Below, piece after piece: positions 62,667 to 64,000 of a stretch of DNA of 64,000 bases. Numbering within the stretch: position 1 is the first letter of the stretch; every line of letters begins with the position of its first letter. The position numbers and the translations under genes were made by a program. The notes beneath the pieces are model-generated. The model did not search any database. It was not told the DNA's origin and saw only the letters and a program-made list of their open reading frames with translations. This DNA is from Struthidea cinerea (lineage: Eukaryota > Chordata > Aves > Passeriformes > Corcoracidae): assembly GCA_013397865.1 (NCBI GenBank), contig VZTI01000583.1, forward strand, positions 808,079-872,078, in the 5' to 3' direction.

Positions 62667-64000
62667 ACAGCACAGCAAGGGGGTGGGATAAGATGTGTTA
62701 TTTTTCTCTTTCGCATTACCATTTTTTTCTTTACAGTATAGCTCCATTAAGCTGTTGAGTGCTTTCTTGACCACAATTGACTTAGGATAATCCCGATCTA
62801 GCAGAAAAGGCATGATGAGATTTAGCAGCTGGAAGTAAATTTGACACGAATTTAGTCTAGAAATAAATTTCAGATTACTACTTTTTTAAACAATGGAAGG
62901 TGATTAATCATTCCGACAAACTCTCTGTACTTGTGTTGGTATTTCCCAAACCTGGAATATTTTATGAATGTCTTCTTAAAACCTCTGCCATAGTTTCAAT
63001 AGAACTTACTAGCTGAATCCTAGAAGCTTCTTTTGAATTCTTTGGCTTTTATACACAGGAGTTCAGATGAGAGCTCATAGGTGCCCTTCTGATTTTAAAA
63101 TTCACAATTATTCAGTTCATCTAAGCCCTTGTTGGCTTAGGTTATGCCTGCTTGCTTAAGTTTTCACTCCTGGTATAGAATCTGTATCTATGCTGAGTAT
63201 GGAGCCTATTGTTATTTATTTATGAACTCCCCAAGTACCTTCTAGATGAATATCTGTGGGTGAGTATAATTCTAAAGCTTTTGCCAGTGTTGTCCTTTAT
63301 ATATTCTGTTCAGATATCTGAATACTTTCTCAAATTGAGCAAGGTAAATAGAACAAGTTGGAGCAAGTCTCCCATATTTTATCTCTGTCTCTGGCTTTTC
63401 TAGAAAGGTGGATTGTACTTGCAGTAAGAAAAAGCTCAGACATGTTGCAGTCAGAAATGAAGGGACAAAGTTTGCCCCCAAATCTATTTCAGGGAAAGGT
63501 GGGTGTTTTTGCCTCCCTTCTATACAAGTTCTTTCTCAAAGTATCCTCATCAGTAATAAGCATAGCTTCAGGGTTGAGCTTTGCACAGTTTACTTAGGTG
63601 CCCCTGAGTGGGTCTACAGATGGTTTGAAGCAGGAAGGAGCTTGATACAAAAAAAAGGCTCTGTGATGCCTTCCTGCTGTTCCATGCACAGCCAAGCAAC
63701 TTCACACTCTGAGAATGAAATGGGGAACAGGACTGACAGGGACCTAAAATGATATACAGTGTTTGTCATTGGCTTATGGCCCGATTTCCACTCCCTAACC
63801 TGCTCCTGACAGATATCACTCTAATTGTCACCTTCCTCCTCATTAGCATCTACCCAGAGCTCCTGGCAACAAGACAATCTTTTTCTTAATGTCTAGTCCA
63901 CCCCTGCCCTCTCCAATTCCTATTGCTTGGTTGTGCCACTGGGGCTACCCATTGCTCTGCCACCCCTCCTTCCCTGAGCATCATAGCTGCTCCTTTATGG
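62667..64000. other. Non-coding DNA, no gene seen
   Basis: Short overlapping frames only, the longest 114 codons (plus 63408-63752) with no recognisable domain. No transposon or RNA gene was recognised up to the window edge. Confidence 0.5.

Noticed and set aside
1..64000. tRNA, rRNA, snRNA genes or CRISPR-like arrays
   Set aside because: No cloverleaf with A and B boxes, no rRNA-like block and no regularly spaced identical repeats were seen on either strand by reading.

Overview
This window looks like a gene-poor, mostly non-coding stretch of a vertebrate chromosome, most likely from a bird of the Neoaves and possibly a songbird. The evidence is the transposon content. There is a young CR1 LINE tail with the avian doubled ATTCTATGAT-type 3' end (32504-32540), and two older CR1 tails of the general amniote type (33299-33360 minus, 56251-56319 plus). 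There is also a solo LTR of a kind I recognise as a common neoavian ERVL-type LTR (54424-55001), and a degraded hAT-Charlie-like element (about 44476-44806). Mammalian SINEs and L1 are absent, interspersed repeat density is low, and CpG is depleted. No bacterial or viral gene organisation is present. The open reading frames are mostly short, overlapping and on both strands, as expected of non-coding vertebrate DNA.

Layout. 1-13 kb: single-copy DNA with a homeodomain-motif-rich block (2225-2440) and a 45-bp segment present twice (2027-2071 and 2641-2685). 13-18 kb: a CA microsatellite, two AT-rich enhancer-like blocks (14.06-14.15 and 14.64-14.74 kb), a 39-bp tandem duplication and a GC-richer block. 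18-28 kb: featureless apart from GGAT and ATATC microsatellites. 28.9-29.4 kb: a CpG-rich minus-strand unit ending in AATAAA and an A-rich tract, like a transcript 3' end or a retrocopy. 32-34 kb: T-rich sequence with an assembly gap, CR1 tails, a perfect 12-bp-arm hairpin and a CCAA-rich tract. 34.5-35.1 kb: the best coding candidate, a minus-strand terminal exon with a strong acceptor, 35 codons, a stop and a downstream AATAAA. 36.6-36.7 kb: a CpG-dense minus-strand open frame. 36.8-54 kb: mostly unremarkable, with a G4-capable C-tract, enhancer-like blocks and a 37-bp tandem duplication. 54.4-55.0 kb: the solo LTR. 55-64 kb: a second assembly gap, AT-rich low-complexity DNA and a 194-codon open stretch (62082-62666) that I do not accept as a gene.

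No complete gene, RNA gene or CRISPR array can be supported, and I found no convincing new biological system. The most likely reading is intergenic or intronic DNA with scattered regulatory elements. The minus-strand exon at 35 kb and the polyadenylated-looking unit at 29 kb are the two observations most worth testing. The regulatory calls are pattern recognition without any alignment and should be read as hypotheses.
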